Positions 63,571 to 64,000 of a stretch of 64,000 nucleotides of DNA are shown piece after piece (the first letter of the stretch is position 1; every line of letters begins with the position of its first letter). The position numbers were made by a program, and so were the translations under genes. The notes below the pieces were generated by a model. That model ran no database searches. It saw only the letters and a list, made by a program, of their open reading frames with translations, and was not told the origin of the DNA. The stretch comes from Acetivibrio sp. MSJd-27 (GTDB lineage: Bacteria; Bacillota; Clostridia; UMGS1840; HGM11507), in the NCBI RefSeq assembly GCF_018918095.1, contig NZ_JAHLPV010000007.1:1-64000 (forward strand), given 5' to 3'.

Positions 63571-63945
63571 ATGACAAAATTGCAAAAGCTTCCTGAAACG
63601 GAGCTTCTGGTGATGCAGATTATCTGGAAAAACGGGAAAAGCGCCAATTCCGATATCATTGTGGGGGAATTCAACAAGCAAAAATCCTGGGAGCGCTCCG
63701 CTGTTTTAACGCTGTTGAAACGGCTGGAGGGGAAAGGCTTTGTGACCAGCGGCAAGGAGGGAAAACGCAATGTTTACACGCCTGCTGTTTCGGAAAAAGA
63801 ATATCTGGAATTTGAAAGCAAGAGTTTTTTGGAGAAAGTGTGTGGGAACTCTGTAAAAAAACTGATTGCTTCCCTCTATCAGGGTAACAATCTTTCCAAA
63901 GAGGACTTGGAAGAACTGAAACAATTTATCGAGGAGGCGGAATAG
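63571..63945 (+). CDS. blaI: BlaI/MecI/CopY-family repressor
   Basis: 124 residues from ATG 63571, behind GAAAGAGGAG; ATG 63490 upstream would add 27 residues without family match. Winged-helix domain 1-75 (LPETELLVMQIIWKNGKSANS, WERSAVLTLLKRLEGKGFV, KEGKRNVYTPAVSEKEY) and a C-terminal dimer helix with LIASLYQGNNLSKEDLEE, cut by BlaR1-type protease in relatives. The two operators before it match the family. The actual inducer (a beta-lactam or another wall signal) is not known here. Confidence 0.92.
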   Translation: MTKLQKLPETELLVMQIIWKNGKSANSDIIVGEFNKQKSWERSAVLTLLKRLEGKGFVTSGKEGKRNVYTPAVSEKEYLEFESKSFLEKVCGNSVKKLIASLYQGNNLSKEDLEELKQFIEEAE

Positions 63946-64000
63946 ATGCTCGGCAATATTTTCAGCATATCCCTCTCTATGTCAGTGGTGATAGCGGGTT
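63946..64000 (+). CDS. BlaR1/MecR1-type M56 peptidase, 5' end only
   Basis: Starts with ATG 63946, one base after the blaI stop. The first 18 residues MLGNIFSISLSMSVVIAG form a membrane segment. Position directly after a BlaI repressor and the hydrophobic start fit the sensor metalloprotease, but only about 55 bases are visible. Confidence 0.6.
   Translation, partial: MLGNIFSISLSMSVVIAG

Noticed and set aside
1-64000. CRISPR array, rRNA or tRNA genes
   Set aside because: No regularly spaced direct repeats, no rRNA motifs and no convincing tRNA fold were found by reading.

Overview
The window reads as a chromosome segment of a Gram-positive, low-to-moderate GC Clostridia bacterium. The evidence is an HPr with both His15 and Ser46, secG next to rnr, the ecfA1-ecfA2-ecfT-truA order, TTGACA/TATAAT promoters, surface proteins carrying S-layer homology (SLH) or copper-amine-oxidase-like stalk domains, a PPi-type phosphofructokinase, a BlaI repressor and a c-di-GMP-I riboswitch. 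I cannot name the species. Most genes look like vertical core genes. The first 2.5 kb is AT-rich and looks like a worn accessory island.

Layout. 1-2.6 kb: end of an IS3-type element, a polymorphic-toxin tip with a possible immunity gene, a small SLH protein and the broken tip of an Rhs protein. 2.6-20 kb: housekeeping genes: Na+/solute symporter, class II aldolase with a zinc-ribbon protein, secG, rnr, an rRNA-type methyltransferase, the ECF transporter core with truA, a DUF5711 protein, cvpA, corA, rho and rqcH. 19.6-24.8 kb: a repeat-rich stretch around pncB and a MATE pump, with a 278-bp MITE nested in a hairpin repeat, a REP-associated transposase (RAYT) with its REPs, and an XRE repressor with two matching operators. 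24.8-27.2 kb: amidohydrolase and PPi-phosphofructokinase. 27.4-34.9 kb: a seven-gene glycan operon behind a c-di-GMP-I riboswitch and terminator; it encodes CapE/CapF/CapG-type enzymes for UDP-N-acetyl-L-fucosamine, a priming sugar transferase, a glycosyltransferase, an aminotransferase and an acetyltransferase, but no flippase or polymerase. 35.1-50.3 kb: a surface and glycan-degradation locus: AraC regulator, three large secreted SLH proteins, GH20, a convergent second AraC regulator, a second MITE copy, and a GH2 enzyme behind a possible cre site. 50.6-50.8 kb: a stand-alone 54-residue peptide gene with a perfect promoter and its own terminator. 50.9-55.9 kb: hisZ-hisG, a REP-filled gap, then hisH-hisA-hisF-hisIE; hisD, hisB and hisC are absent. 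56-64 kb: HPr, uvrC, a large secreted propeller/stalk protein paralogous to the first SLH protein, an ECF sigma factor with a membrane partner, and a blaI-blaR1-like pair cut by the window end.

How parts may work together (inference). The riboswitch operon may make a fucosamine-containing envelope glycan under c-di-GMP control, next to genes for SLH proteins that would sit in that envelope. The two AraC regulators, GH20 and GH2 look like a small system for hexosamine/galactose-type glycans. The most unusual non-coding items are a 69-nt four-way-junction sequence downstream of rnr, a TTAA-target MITE whose empty site is present in the same window, and the orphan peptide gene.
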